Numbered from the stretch's first letter, positions 16,344 through 24,766 are shown. The stretch: 64,000 bases of DNA from Hymenobacter sp. HSC-4F20 (GCF_019599275.1 NZ_JAHZTD010000001.1:2214207-2278206), one strand, 5' to 3'. Translations and numbers: made by a program. The notes: a model not told the origin generated them from the letters alone.

Positions 16344-17401
16344 TCGACCAGCTGACCGACGAGGCCATTAGCTTGCTTCAGCAGCTCCTCCGTATTCCTT
16401 CCTTCTCGCGGGAAGAAGATAAAACGGCCGACCTGCTAGCGGCCTTTCTGACGCAGCACGGCGCCGAGCCCCAGCGCCAGGGCAACAACGTGTGGGCCGT
16501 ATCCGAGTACTGGCAGCCCGGCAAGCCTACCATCCTGCTTAACTCCCACCACGACACTGTTAAGCCCGGCACCACCTGGACCTACGACCCGTTTGGAGCC
16601 GCCCTGGAAGGCGACCGGCTGACAGGGTTGGGAAGCAATGACGCAGGCGCGTCGGCCGTGAGCTTGCTGGCTGCCTTTCTGTACTTTTATAAACAGAAAA
16701 ACCTGTCCTATAACCTAATTTGCGCCATCACGGCCGAGGAAGAGGTTTCGGGGGCAGGAGGTATCCGAAGCGTGCTGCCGGAGCTGGGCCACATCGAGCT
16801 GGGCATTGTGGGCGAGCCAACGCAGATGGACCTGGCCGTGGCCGAGAAAGGCCTGGTGGTGCTCGACTGCGTGGCTCACGGCCGCACCGGGCACGCGGCC
16901 CGCGAAGAAGGCGAAAACGCGCTTTACAAAGCCGTAACCGATATTCGGTGGGTCGAGCAGTACCGTTTCCCGCACGTATCCGACCTGTTGGGCCCCGTGA
17001 AGATGACCGTGACGCAGATTCAGGCCGGTTCTCAGCACAACGTAGTGCCCGACCGTTGCACGTTCGTGGTGGATGTGCGCACCAACGAGCTATACACCAA
17101 CCAGGAGGTAGTAGAGCTGGTGCGCCAGCACATTACCTCTGACGTGACGCCTCGCTCTACCCACCTGAATTCTTCCCGCATTGCCCTCGACCATCCATTG
17201 GTGCGGCGTGGAGTAGCGCTGGGCCGCCGCACCTTCGGCTCCGCTACCCTTTCCGACCAAAGCATGATGCCGTTTACCACCGTCAAAATCGGCCCTGGCG
17301 ACTCGGCCCGCTCCCACACCCCCGACGAGTATATTCTGCTCAGTGAAATTCGGGCGGGCATACGGGGCTACGTTGAGTTACTTGACGGGTTGGAGCTATA
17401 G
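16331..17401 (+). CDS. argE: M20 metallopeptidase, N-acylcitrulline/N-acylornithine deacylase
   Basis: The 356 residues carry the M20 zinc ligands and catalytic acids in order: LNSHHDTVKPG, GLGSNDAGAS, CAITAEEEVSGAG, then the dimerisation domain and a C-terminal SHTPDEYI. Because the pathway here uses an acylornithine carbamoyltransferase, the natural substrate is inferred to be N-acylcitrulline, giving free citrulline for ArgG. The start overlaps argB by 13 nt. The acyl group (acetyl or succinyl) cannot be told from this sequence alone. Confidence 0.9.
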   Translation: MPELIDQLTDEAISLLQQLLRIPSFSREEDKTADLLAAFLTQHGAEPQRQGNNVWAVSEYWQPGKPTILLNSHHDTVKPGTTWTYDPFGAALEGDRLTGLGSNDAGASAVSLLAAFLYFYKQKNLSYNLICAITAEEEVSGAGGIRSVLPELGHIELGIVGEPTQMDLAVAEKGLVVLDCVAHGRTGHAAREEGENALYKAVTDIRWVEQYRFPHVSDLLGPVKMTVTQIQAGSQHNVVPDRCTFVVDVRTNELYTNQEVVELVRQHITSDVTPRSTHLNSSRIALDHPLVRRGVALGRRTFGSATLSDQSMMPFTTVKIGPGDSARSHTPDEYILLSEIRAGIRGYVELLDGLEL

Positions 17402-17410
17402 GACGGAGTA

Positions 17411-17498
17411 GCGCGAAACTCCAGTTTCGCGTATGATTACACACATCAGCCAGGCTGCTCAACCTGCATAACGAGGCGCGAAGCCGGAGCTTCGTGCC
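17411..17498. repeat. Pair of GCGAAGCTCC-type hairpins between argE and argH
   Basis: Copy 1 is CGCGAAACT-CC-AGTTTCGCG (17412-17431). Copy 2 is GGCGCGAAGC-CGGA-GCTTCGTGCC (17475-17498), the same core in opposite orientation. This head-to-head pairing is typical of REP/BIME units. Both lie in the 114-bp argE-argH gap. Confidence 0.7.
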
Positions 17499-17515
17499 AC
17501 ACTTTTCTACTGCCA

Positions 17516-18820
17516 ATGAAAATCTGGGATAAAGGCATTGCCGTCGATAAAAAGATTGAACAGTTTACCGTAGGCCGCGACCGGGAGCTGGATATGTACC
17601 TGGCGCGCTTCGACGTGCAGGCGTCCGGGGCGCAAGCCAACATGCTTGCCCAGGTCGGCCTCATTTCCGAGCAGGAAAACCAGCAGCTGCAGCAAGGCCT
17701 CGCGGAGCTGGCGGCCCAGCTAGACGCCGGCACTTTCACCATTGAGGAAGAGTTCGAGGATGTACACTCAAAAATCGAGTACTACCTCACCGAAAAGTTC
17801 GGCGACGCGGGCAAGAAGATCCACACTGCCCGCTCCCGCAACGACCAAGTGCTGACGGCCATTCAGCTCTTTTTGAAAGACTACACCGAGCGGGCCACCA
17901 GTCGGACTCTGGAACTAGTAGATGTGCTGCTGCAGAAAGCCGAGCAGCACCGCGACGACCTGATGCCAGGCTACACGCACTTCCAGGCGGCTATGCCCAG
18001 CTCCTTTGGCCTCTGGTTTTCGGCCTATGCCGAGCACCTGCTCCTGGATTTAGCGTTGTTTGAAGCCGCCCACACCGTAGCCGATCAGAACCCGTTGGGC
18101 TCCGGCGCCGGCTTCGGCTCGTCCTTCCCCATCGACCGGCTCCAGACTACGCGGGAAATGGGCTTCGGCAACCTGGCCGTGAGCAGCGTGGGCGCCCAGA
18201 TGCTGCGCGGCAAAACGGAAAAAACCGTGGCCTTCGCCCTAGCCGGCATGGCCGCCACCCTCGCCAAAATGGCCTACGACCTGGTGCTTTATAACTCCCA
18301 GGACCTAGCGTTCGTGGAGCTGCCAGCGGCCTTTACCACGGGCTCCAGCATCATGCCCCATAAGAAAAATCCTGATGTGTTTGAGTTAATCCGGGCCCGC
18401 TGCAATGCATTGCAGGCGCTACCAAATACGCTTACACTGGCTACTAGTAACCTTCCTAGCGGTTACCATCGCGACTTCCAGATTCTCAAGGAAATCCTCT
18501 TTGAGCCAATGACGCAGTTTCTGGACATCCTCGATATCGTGTTGTTTGCCCTACCCCAACTGCGCATCAAACCTGATCTGCTGAACCAGGTGAAGTATGA
18601 TGCGGTGTTCACGGTGGAAAACATCAACCAGCTTATCCAAGCTGGTACGCCCTTCCGTACGGCTTATAAACAGGTAGGGCTAGCAGTGGAGGACGGCAGT
18701 TACGTGCCTCATAAAGAGTTTCAAACCACACACTTAGGCAGCGTACATAACCTAGGGCTAGAAGAAATCAGGGCAAAAGTAGCGCGCTTCCGCAGCCGAA
18801 CCAGCCTGTTGCAAGGCTAA
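17516..18820 (+). CDS. argH: Argininosuccinate lyase
   Basis: This 434-residue fumarase/aspartase-superfamily enzyme has HTARSRNDQVLTA, the TxxQ-like GYTHFQAAMPSS and the signature GSSIMPHKKNPD with its mobile catalytic Ser. It cleaves argininosuccinate to arginine and fumarate, completing the pathway encoded in 3.0-18.8 kb. No terminator directly follows the TAA; the first strong hairpin is at 19238, after the putative small RNA. Confidence 0.97.
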   Translation: MKIWDKGIAVDKKIEQFTVGRDRELDMYLARFDVQASGAQANMLAQVGLISEQENQQLQQGLAELAAQLDAGTFTIEEEFEDVHSKIEYYLTEKFGDAGKKIHTARSRNDQVLTAIQLFLKDYTERATSRTLELVDVLLQKAEQHRDDLMPGYTHFQAAMPSSFGLWFSAYAEHLLLDLALFEAAHTVADQNPLGSGAGFGSSFPIDRLQTTREMGFGNLAVSSVGAQMLRGKTEKTVAFALAGMAATLAKMAYDLVLYNSQDLAFVELPAAFTTGSSIMPHKKNPDVFELIRARCNALQALPNTLTLATSNLPSGYHRDFQILKEILFEPMTQFLDILDIVLFALPQLRIKPDLLNQVKYDAVFTVENINQLIQAGTPFRTAYKQVGLAVEDGSYVPHKEFQTTHLGSVHNLGLEEIRAKVARFRSRTSLLQG

Positions 18821-19090
18821 GCTCTTTACTCAACTTGCTGCCGCTACAACACCCGCATTTAGCTCACAGGTTATAGGTGGCGCTAAAACAATTTTCACCG
18901 ACAAAGGATCATCCGGCCATTTTCCGCAATCGATTCCGTTAAAATTTACGAATGCCAAAATTTTGAACAATTTTGCTATTACTTATAAATCAACTAGTTA
19001 CACAGGTAATTTTACTTGGTGAGTGATTACTTACACCGAAAAGTGAGCTACTACTTACTGAATTCAAAAATCCTTCTTAATATTGTATCA
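18821..19090. other. AT-rich intergenic stretch
   Basis: About 270 bp, clearly more AT-rich than its surroundings, with repeated TTAC words (18998, 19012, 19027, 19031, 19055). I see no gene. It leads into the promoter of the candidate small RNA. Confidence 0.45.
19058..19085 (+). promoter_or_regulatory. Candidate promoter of the small RNA
   Basis: CTG at 19058-19060, a 17-nt spacer and TAATATTG at 19078-19085 fit the Bacteroidetes pattern with one mismatch in each element. The expected start at about 19092 falls just before the first RNA hairpin. Confidence 0.4.
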
Positions 19091-19280
19091 CTAACCCGGT
19101 AGCGAATCCCACTAGCCACCGGTACAATAATTCCCACGCCCCGTTTACCCGGATGTCTCCCACCCCATCCGGTTATCTTCGAGAACCGCGCAGTAGTACC
19201 CCCGGCGCCACTGCCCGCTGGTCATCGAAACCCACGTAGCCGGCCGATTTGGTAGCCCCAAATCGGCCGGCTTCTGTTTT
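19091..19280 (+). ncRNA. Candidate structured small RNA with C-rich loops, unknown class
   Basis: Four hairpins follow one another. H1 is CCGGT/ACCGG (19096-19122). H2 is CCGGATG/CATCCGG (19149-19172). H3 is a 15-bp bulged stem (19178-19229: TTCGA/TCGAA, ACC/GGT, GCG/CGC, CAGT/ACTG). The terminator is 19238-19272. The word CCCAC occurs four times (19108, 19133, 19159, 19231), each time in a predicted loop or linker, so an exposed C-rich seed is likely. There is no open reading frame of note. With a promoter-like sequence upstream and a terminator downstream, an independent trans-acting RNA of about 190 nt is plausible. I do not match it to 6S, tmRNA, SRP or RNase P RNA. Confidence 0.5.
19238..19280 (+). 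terminator. Strong Rho-independent terminator
   Basis: AGCCGGCCGATTTGG (19238-19252) pairs perfectly over 15 bp with 19258-19272, followed by TCTGTTTTT. It lies over 400 nt after argH, so it more likely ends the candidate small RNA. Confidence 0.85.
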
Positions 19281-19437
19281 TAACCGTTTTTAAGAGACAG
19301 CCTGCCGGCCTAGGAAATCCGGACAGGTTGTAAAAAAATAGCGCGTTTTAGCGTTTAGAGCCCGAACTTGCAGCGTTTCCATTGGTTAAGGCAGGAAGCT
19401 CTGGCACGGCGTGGGCCGTAAAAATCGAACGAATCGT

Positions 19438-19974
19438 ATGACTAACCGCAAACAGCACATTGCAGAGGTAGCATTGCAGCTATTTGGGGACAAAGGCTTT
19501 GAAAACACTTCTACCCAGCTTATTGCGAAGGCAGCAGGTGTTTCAGAAGCTCTCATTTTCAAGCATTTTGGCTCAAAAGACCAGTTGCTTGAATTTGTTA
19601 TCCGCAATGGGTATAAGCGCATTATTGAAGACAACCGCGGAGGCTTGGCTGAACCCGACCCGCTGGCTTTTATTCATAGTGTAATTGAACTGCCCTTTAA
19701 GTTGGTGCAGGCCGAGCCTCACTTCTGGAAGTTACAATACCGCCTAGCTGACTCCGAAATGGCGCGGCAGCAGCACGAGCGGTTTATGAAACCTGTGCCC
19801 GGTTTGCTCCGGCAGGCATTTCAGAAACTTGGCTACACCGATCCGGACAAGGAAACAGAGCTACTGCTGCTGCTAGTGGAAGCCCTTTGGAAACAGGAAG
19901 CCACGAAAACCGACGATGACGCGCACAGCAGCGGCATGCTGGATTTTATCAAAGGCAAATACCAGGCTCAGTAG
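19438..19974 (+). CDS. TetR/AcrR-family transcriptional regulator
   Basis: The 178-residue protein begins MTNRKQHIAEVALQLFGDKG. It has the TetR helix-turn-helix TSTQLIAKAAGVSEALIFKHFGSKDQLL (about residues 22-49, given in part) and an all-helical ligand/dimer domain. A GTG at 19411 would add nine basic residues. TetR proteins repress target genes until a ligand binds; the target here is unknown. The AT-rich TTAC-containing region upstream is one place to look for its operator. A terminator shared with the convergent small gene follows. Confidence 0.85.
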   Translation: MTNRKQHIAEVALQLFGDKGFENTSTQLIAKAAGVSEALIFKHFGSKDQLLEFVIRNGYKRIIEDNRGGLAEPDPLAFIHSVIELPFKLVQAEPHFWKLQYRLADSEMARQQHERFMKPVPGLLRQAFQKLGYTDPDKETELLLLLVEALWKQEATKTDDDAHSSGMLDFIKGKYQAQ

Positions 19975-20006
19975 TAGCCAAGGTATTGACTTATAAGGGA
20001 AACAAG

Positions 20007-20039
20007 AACGCCTCGGATGCATTTGCGGGCCGAGGCGTT
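20007..20039. terminator. Bidirectional terminator
   Basis: AACGCCTCGG (20007-20016) pairs with CCGAGGCGTT (20030-20039), followed by TCTGTTT. It lies between the TetR gene and the convergent small membrane gene. Confidence 0.85.
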
Positions 20040-20064
20040 TCTGTTTGCTGCTAGTGAGTGCTCG

Positions 20065-20286
20065 TTAGGATTTCTGGTCTAGCCGACGGAAAAACTTAAG
20101 CAGCATCAGAAAAGGCGCTACTACTACCATCCCTAGCCCTACTAGCTGGGCAATACCCAAGACTTGGCTAAGCCAACCAGGCAAGCGCCCGATGTTCTCG
20201 AACGACCAGATCGTAGCTCCCATGTAGAGCGCAAAACCAAGGGTACCGATCAGAAATAAGGCAGTAAAGGAAGGGAGCTTAGGCAT
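20065..20286 (-). CDS. Small two-helix membrane protein
   Basis: The 73 residues have two hydrophobic segments (about 8-28, TALFLIGTLGFALYMGATIW, and 42-64, VLGIAQLVGLGMVVVAPFLML) and a basic C-terminus (KFFRRLDQKS), which suggests both ends are cytoplasmic. There is no known domain. It lies downstream of lpdA but is separated from it by a strong terminator, so it needs its own promoter. Confidence 0.6.
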   Translation of the reverse strand: MPKLPSFTALFLIGTLGFALYMGATIWSFENIGRLPGWLSQVLGIAQLVGLGMVVVAPFLMLLKFFRRLDQKS

Positions 20287-20323
20287 AGACTAACAGCGGA
20301 TAACGTGCTCTTTGTAAACCTAC

Positions 20324-20361
20324 AAAAAAGCCCCAGCCAATCTCTCGGCTGGGGCTTTTTT
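20324..20361 (-). terminator. Terminator of lpdA
   Basis: AAAAAAGCCCCAGCC (20324-20338) and GGCTGGGGCTTTTTT (20347-20361) form a perfect 15-bp stem with an 8-nt loop and A/T tracts on both sides, 22 nt after the lpdA stop. Confidence 0.9.
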
Positions 20362-20383
20362 GTAATGCCGGTGGCTGCACTTA

Positions 20384-21778
20384 TTACAAGTGGATTACCT
20401 CACCATAGGCGGCAGCGGCAGCTTCCATCACGGCTTCCGACATGGTGGGGTGCGGGTGCACGGCTTTGATGATTTCGTGGCCCGTGGTTTCAAGCTTGCG
20501 GGCTACTACCACTTCAGCAATCATTTCGGTTACGTTGGAGCCAATCATGTGGGCACCCAGCCACTCGCCATACTTCTTGTCGAAGATAACCTTCACGAAG
20601 CCATCTTTCACGCCGCCAGCGGAGGCTTTACCGGAGGCCGAGAAGGGGAATTTGCCTACCAGAATATCATAGCCCTGCTTTTTGGCTTCTTCTTCGGTGA
20701 GACCTACCGAGGCAATTTCCGGCGAGGCGTACGTGCAGCCTGGAATGTTCTGGTAGTTGAGCGGCTCGGGGTGGTGACCCGCAATTTTCTCTACGCAGAT
20801 AATGCCTTCGGCGGAAGCCACGTGCGCCAGGGCCGGACCCGGGATAATGTCGCCGATGGCGTAAATGCCGGGCACGTTGGTCTGGTAGTAGTCGTCCACG
20901 AGTACGCGGCCGCGCTCTACTTTAATGCCTAGTTCTTCGAGGCCGATGTTTTCGAGGTTGGTGACTACCCCGGCGGCGCTCAGCACCACGTCGCAGGCAA
21001 TCTGCTGGTCGCCTTTCGCCGTTTTAATGGTTACGTTGCAGCCTTCGCCGCTGGTGTCCACTTTGGTTACTTCGGCGCTTGTCAGGACGTTGATGCCGAT
21101 TTTCTTGAAGGATTTCTCCATCTGGCGCGACACCTCTTCGTCTTCCACGGGCACGATGCGGGGCAGGTATTCTACTACCGTCACTTCGGAGCCCATGGTG
21201 CGGTAGAAATACGCAAACTCGACCCCAATAGCCCCGGAGCCTACCACTACCAAGCGCTTAGGCAAGGCCGGCAGCACCATAGCCTGGCGGTAACCAATGA
21301 TTTTCTTGCCGTCGATGGGGAGAGCGGGCAGCTCGCGCGAACGGGCACCGGTAGCCAGAATAATGTGCTTGGCTTCTACGGTTTCCTTGCCGCCATCGGC
21401 TTTGGTCACTTCTACCTTGCCGGGAGCCAGCAGCTTGCCCGTGCCCGATACCACGTCGATTTTGTTTTTCTTGAACAGGAAGTTGATGCCCTTGCTCATG
21501 CCATCGGCCACGCCCCGGCTGCGCTGAATAACGGCGCCGAAATCGTAGCCTACTCCTTCGGCCTTCAGACCGTAGTCGCCGGCGTGGTTGAGGTACTCAA
21601 ATACCTGAGCGCTCTTGAGCAGGGCTTTGGTGGGGATACAGCCCCAGTTGAGGCAGATGCCGCCGAGCGACTCGCGCTCCACCACGCCTACTTTCAAGCC
21701 CAGCTGCGAAGCCCGGATAGCCGCGACGTAGCCGCCGGGGCCGCTGCCGATAACGACCAGGTCGTATTGCAATGCCAT
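20384..21778 (-). CDS. lpdA: Dihydrolipoyl dehydrogenase (E3)
   Basis: The 464 residues begin MALQYDLVVIGSGPGGYVAA (FAD GxGxxG). The redox-active disulfide is in GGICLNWGCIPTK, the NAD-binding motif in VVVGSGAIGVEFAYF, and the catalytic His in VHPHPTMSEAVMEA. It reoxidises dihydrolipoyl groups of the 2-oxoacid dehydrogenase complexes and the glycine cleavage system. No E1/E2 genes are adjacent. I use the ATG at 21778; the frame is open to 21814 but those residues are not conserved. Confidence 0.95.
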   Translation of the reverse strand: MALQYDLVVIGSGPGGYVAAIRASQLGLKVGVVERESLGGICLNWGCIPTKALLKSAQVFEYLNHAGDYGLKAEGVGYDFGAVIQRSRGVADGMSKGINFLFKKNKIDVVSGTGKLLAPGKVEVTKADGGKETVEAKHIILATGARSRELPALPIDGKKIIGYRQAMVLPALPKRLVVVGSGAIGVEFAYFYRTMGSEVTVVEYLPRIVPVEDEEVSRQMEKSFKKIGINVLTSAEVTKVDTSGEGCNVTIKTAKGDQQIACDVVLSAAGVVTNLENIGLEELGIKVERGRVLVDDYYQTNVPGIYAIGDIIPGPALAHVASAEGIICVEKIAGHHPEPLNYQNIPGCTYASPEIASVGLTEEEAKKQGYDILVGKFPFSASGKASAGGVKDGFVKVIFDKKYGEWLGAHMIGSNVTEMIAEVVVARKLETTGHEIIKAVHPHPTMSEAVMEAAAAAYGEVIHL

Positions 21779-21843
21779 GTTGTGTTCGGTTGAAGGTTTG
21801 GAAAGAAGGGCCATCCGCCGCTTCGGGCGGGCAGGTGGCCCGG

Positions 21844-21851
21844 CAAAGATA
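21844..21851 (-). promoter_or_regulatory. Candidate lpdA promoter core
   Basis: On the minus strand this reads TATCTTTG, a perfect TAnnTTTG, placing the transcription start near 21837 and leaving a leader of about 60 nt before the ATG. Confidence 0.5.
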
Positions 21852-22013
21852 GGCAGGCTGCGCTACTCCGCCACGCTTCCCCGCTACGCCCGAGCTTACC
21901 GCTTCCCGACAAAATTTTGGCGCGGGCTCCAGCCTTTGCTTCAGGTAGCCCGTACAAGAGCCGTTACCTGATTTTGGGGTCATTCCCACCGCTTTTTCTT
22001 CTCCGGACTTCCC

Positions 22014-22748
22014 ATGAAAGCACCCATACTTTCGCTTTTCGCCAGCCTGGCTTTACTTTCCTTAACCGACTGCGCCCGCAGCACCACGGAGGTGGAGCGC
22101 CCGACTTCGGCTTCCCGCAATGCGGCCCGCGAAATGGCCATTGCCCGCTCGGCTGATACGGCCGCCCGAGCCACGGATGGCACGGCTACAGCTTCCACGG
22201 CCCCTACCCCGGTGCTGCCTGTAGAGCCGGCCGCTCGTAAAACCAATGCCGACTACCGGGCCGAAATCCGCACCGCTGATGCCGCCCTCAAAGCCAAGCC
22301 CCGGGATTTCGATGCTCTCCTGGTCCGCGCCAAGGCCAAGAGCCACCTCAAAGATTACCGCGAGGCCGTAACCGACTACAACGCGGCCCTGCGGCTCAAG
22401 CCTACCAATGCAGAAGCCTACTACAACCGAGGGCTTAACCGTCTTAAGCTCAAAGAGTACAACGCTGCTATTTCCGACTTCGGCAAAGCCGTGAAGTATA
22501 ACCCCCAGGACAAGGAGGCCTACTTCGGGCGGGGTGCCGCCAAAATGCAGCTCTTCAACTTCAAGGGTGCTATTCCGGATTTTACCAAAGCCATCGGCAT
22601 CGACCCCAACTATGCCGACGCCTACGAGTACCGCGGCATCAGCTACGCTTCCATTAACAAACCGAACGAGGCTAAAGCTGACCTGGAAAAAGCCACCATG
22701 CTGAACCCGGAAGCCGAAAAAAGCTTACGCCGGTACGCCGGTAAATAG
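22014..22748 (+). CDS. TPR-repeat protein, exported
   Basis: The 244 residues start with a signal-like segment (MKAPILSLFASLALLSLTDC). The Cys might be a lipidation site, but Asp at -1 is not a canonical lipobox. After an Ala/Thr-rich linker, about four tetratricopeptide repeats occupy residues 80-235, with typical NAEAYYNRGLNRLKLKEYN and DPNYADAYEYRGISYA units. TPRs are protein-binding scaffolds, so a role in assembling an envelope complex is possible but unspecified. It diverges from lpdA and converges with the flavoprotein gene. Confidence 0.8.
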   Translation: MKAPILSLFASLALLSLTDCARSTTEVERPTSASRNAAREMAIARSADTAARATDGTATASTAPTPVLPVEPAARKTNADYRAEIRTADAALKAKPRDFDALLVRAKAKSHLKDYREAVTDYNAALRLKPTNAEAYYNRGLNRLKLKEYNAAISDFGKAVKYNPQDKEAYFGRGAAKMQLFNFKGAIPDFTKAIGIDPNYADAYEYRGISYASINKPNEAKADLEKATMLNPEAEKSLRRYAGK

Positions 22749-22754
22749 TGAAAC

Positions 22755-22875
22755 GGTGAATGAGTGATTGAGTGAAGTAGTTGTTCGGTTGAGCCTGCTG
22801 GGTAGCCTCACTAGGGCTACCTGCCAAGACCCGGTGAATGTTCACTTTACTTATCCACTCATTTACTCACTCACC
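22755..22875. repeat. Imperfect inverted repeat between convergent genes
   Basis: GGTGAATGAGTGATTGAGTG (22755-22774) and the complement of 22856-22875 (GGTGAGTGAGTAAATGAGTG) match at 17 of 20 positions. Inside is a perfect hairpin GGTAGCC-TCACTAG-GGCTACC (22801-22821). It may be a mobile repeat or a bidirectional transcript end. Confidence 0.5.
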
Positions 22876-22881
22876 GCCATC

Positions 22882-24123
22882 CTACTTCCCCAGCAGCAGC
22901 TTTACATAGAAACTGGGTTGACGCAGCCGCTCGCGCAGGTCCAGGTCCAGGAACATGTTGCTGATGGTTTCGGCCAGGGTGGGGTTGTTGGCGGCACGGT
23001 TAGCCACGAAATTAAACAGCCAGGGGTAGCTCAACAGGCGCTGCATGGCCCGGCTCAGGCGCAGCTCTTGCCAGAGGCGGTTATACACGGCCTGGTCGTA
23101 GCCCCGCAGAAAGTCGGCGGAAAAATTCTGGGCCGCTAGGGCCCGACCGGCCCAGTCGGCGGCGTGGCGGCCTGATACCATAGCGTGGCTGATGCCTTCG
23201 CCCGAGAACGGGTCGATGAGGGAGCCCGCGTCGCCGAGCAGCAGGTAGCCGCTGCCGGATAGTGAGCGGCGCTTTGACCCCAGCGGCAGCCCGAAGCCAC
23301 GCACTGGCCCCAGCCGCTCGGCAGTGGCAAACCGCTCCCTCAGGGCCGGGTGGGTGCGCAGTATTTCATCTAGCCGCTCGCGCAGCTTCACCTTCTTTTT
23401 CGATACGGCTTCGCTGAGCATGCCTACCCCTACGTTAGCCTCCCCATTGGGCAGCGGAAACACCCAGAGGTAACCCGGCAGAAAATCCCGGATAAAGTGG
23501 AGTTCAATGAAGTTATCGGGGTGCAGGCCGGTTACACCCCGGTAGTAGGCCCGCAAGCCGGCGCAGTGGTGCGCGGGCTCCAGCTCGTGGCCGCCTACCT
23601 GCCGGGCAAAGCTCGACTGAGCCCCATTAGCCACCAGCAACAACCGTGTGGTAGTTATTTCCGAGCCATCGGCGGAGAGCACGCGCCACTGGCCGCCGGG
23701 CAGTTGCTCGTAACGGGCTACGTCGGTATTTTCCCGAAAGTCTATTTCGGGCCGCTGCCGCACTTCTTCGATCAGGAAGTTGTCGAAATGCAGACGCTTG
23801 CTGATGTGGCCGGCGCTGCGGTCAGTGGCAGGGTTGTACTTCGGCTTGAAGGGTACGGCCAGCCGGCGGCCGTTGGGCGCGTAAAAATCAATTCCCCAGC
23901 TGGGCAGTTGAATGGGCTCGGCCGCCAGGCGGGCAGGAAGCTCTTCTCCTATTCGGCGCAGCTCGCTGAGCACCTTGCCGCTGAGGGCATCCCCGCACAC
24001 TTTGTCGCGGGGGAAAGTGGCGCGGTCGAGCAGCAGGCAGCGGTGGCCGGCCTTGGCCAGATGCAGGGCCGCCGTGGCCCCGCCCGGGCCAGCGCCCAGA
24101 ATGCAGATATCGGTGTCGGGCAT
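22882..24123 (-). CDS. Geranylgeranyl reductase-family FAD-dependent oxidoreductase
   Basis: The 413 residues begin MPDTDICILGAGPGGATAALHLA (FAD-binding GxGxxG). FPRDKVCGDALSGKVL is typical of the geranylgeranyl reductase family, and YLLLGDAGSLIDPFSGEGI is the second FAD motif. Family members reduce isoprenoid double bonds or modify polyketide-like substrates. In Bacteroidetes they often accompany quinone or lipid pathways, which are not evident here. I start at 24123; upstream in-frame residues are Cys/Arg-rich and unconserved. The predicted -7 element ends 8 nt before the ATG. Confidence 0.85.
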   Translation of the reverse strand: MPDTDICILGAGPGGATAALHLAKAGHRCLLLDRATFPRDKVCGDALSGKVLSELRRIGEELPARLAAEPIQLPSWGIDFYAPNGRRLAVPFKPKYNPATDRSAGHISKRLHFDNFLIEEVRQRPEIDFRENTDVARYEQLPGGQWRVLSADGSEITTTRLLLVANGAQSSFARQVGGHELEPAHHCAGLRAYYRGVTGLHPDNFIELHFIRDFLPGYLWVFPLPNGEANVGVGMLSEAVSKKKVKLRERLDEILRTHPALRERFATAERLGPVRGFGLPLGSKRRSLSGSGYLLLGDAGSLIDPFSGEGISHAMVSGRHAADWAGRALAAQNFSADFLRGYDQAVYNRLWQELRLSRAMQRLLSYPWLFNFVANRAANNPTLAETISNMFLDLDLRERLRQPSFYVKLLLGK

Positions 24124-24131
24124 AGGGGCAG

Positions 24132-24139
24132 CGAAGATA
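24132..24139 (-). promoter_or_regulatory. Candidate -7 element very close to a start codon
   Basis: TATCTTCG on the minus strand, 8 nt upstream of the ATG at 24123. A start 7 nt downstream would leave only 1-2 nt of leader. Confidence 0.4.
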
Positions 24140-24327
24140 CGAGCTGCCGCCGTTGGGCAGCCATGCCTGCTAGTGCTCACGCACCGTAGCGGTTGCCTTC
24201 TACACGCTGCTTCCATTTTCACGCCCGAGTGCGGCCCGAAATTCCGAACGCCCCCGACGTATCATCTTGCGGCCGTTTCTTAAGTTCGTTTGCACGAGCC
24301 AGAAGTCCTTTTCTAGCTGACTTCTTG

Positions 24328-24335
24328 TACTTTTG
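24328..24335 (+). promoter_or_regulatory. Candidate promoter core of the STAS-like gene
   Basis: TACTTTTG, a perfect TAnnTTTG, 29 nt before the ATG at 24365. No clear TTG lies at the expected upstream distance. Confidence 0.4.
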
Positions 24336-24364
24336 CTTCCCTTTTTACGCTCTCTTACCTGCCG

Positions 24365-24766
24365 ATGGCACTTCGAGTTTTACACCAGGATTCTACCCTC
24401 ACCATTTCCTACGATTACCAGCACGAGTGGCTATATGCCAACTGGACCGGCGACCAAAGCCTGGAATCGGTGCAGACGGGTTGCCTGCGCCTGCTGGACC
24501 ACCTGCGCTTTGAGCGCTGCACCAAGGTACTGAACGACAACACCGAAGTGACCAGCATGTGGAGCGATGCTTCGGAGTGGGTAGGGGCCACCTGGTTTCC
24601 GCTGCTGGCCGAGGCGGGGCTGGAGTACTTTGCCTGGGTGTATTCGCCTAACGTGTACAGCCGCCTTTCCGCCGACCTTTCCATGCAGCAGCAGCCTACT
24701 ACCCGGCCCATTGTGCTGGCCTTCGACAGCCAGGAGTTGGCTACCAACTGGCTGCAGCTGATGTAG
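24365..24766 (+). CDS. STAS/SpoIIAA-like small protein, copy 1
   Basis: The 133-residue soluble protein has alternating strands and helices: a first strand pair (LTISYDYQHEWLYANWTG), then helix-strand VQTGCLRLLDHLRFERCTKVLNDN, then a long helix with EWVGATWFPLLAEAGLEYFAWV. It shares layout and scattered residues (W near the middle, two-strand start, terminal A-x-x-W-L) with the protein at 48879-49307, so I treat them as distant paralogues. The STAS-like assignment is tentative. It could be a small cytosolic sensor or anti-sigma partner; the context gives no help. Confidence 0.65.
   Translation: MALRVLHQDSTLTISYDYQHEWLYANWTGDQSLESVQTGCLRLLDHLRFERCTKVLNDNTEVTSMWSDASEWVGATWFPLLAEAGLEYFAWVYSPNVYSRLSADLSMQQQPTTRPIVLAFDSQELATNWLQLM

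Noticed and set aside
18998..19058. Repeated TTAC words as a regulator operator
   Set aside because: The spacing (14, 15, 4 and 24 nt) is irregular and no inverted symmetry is present.
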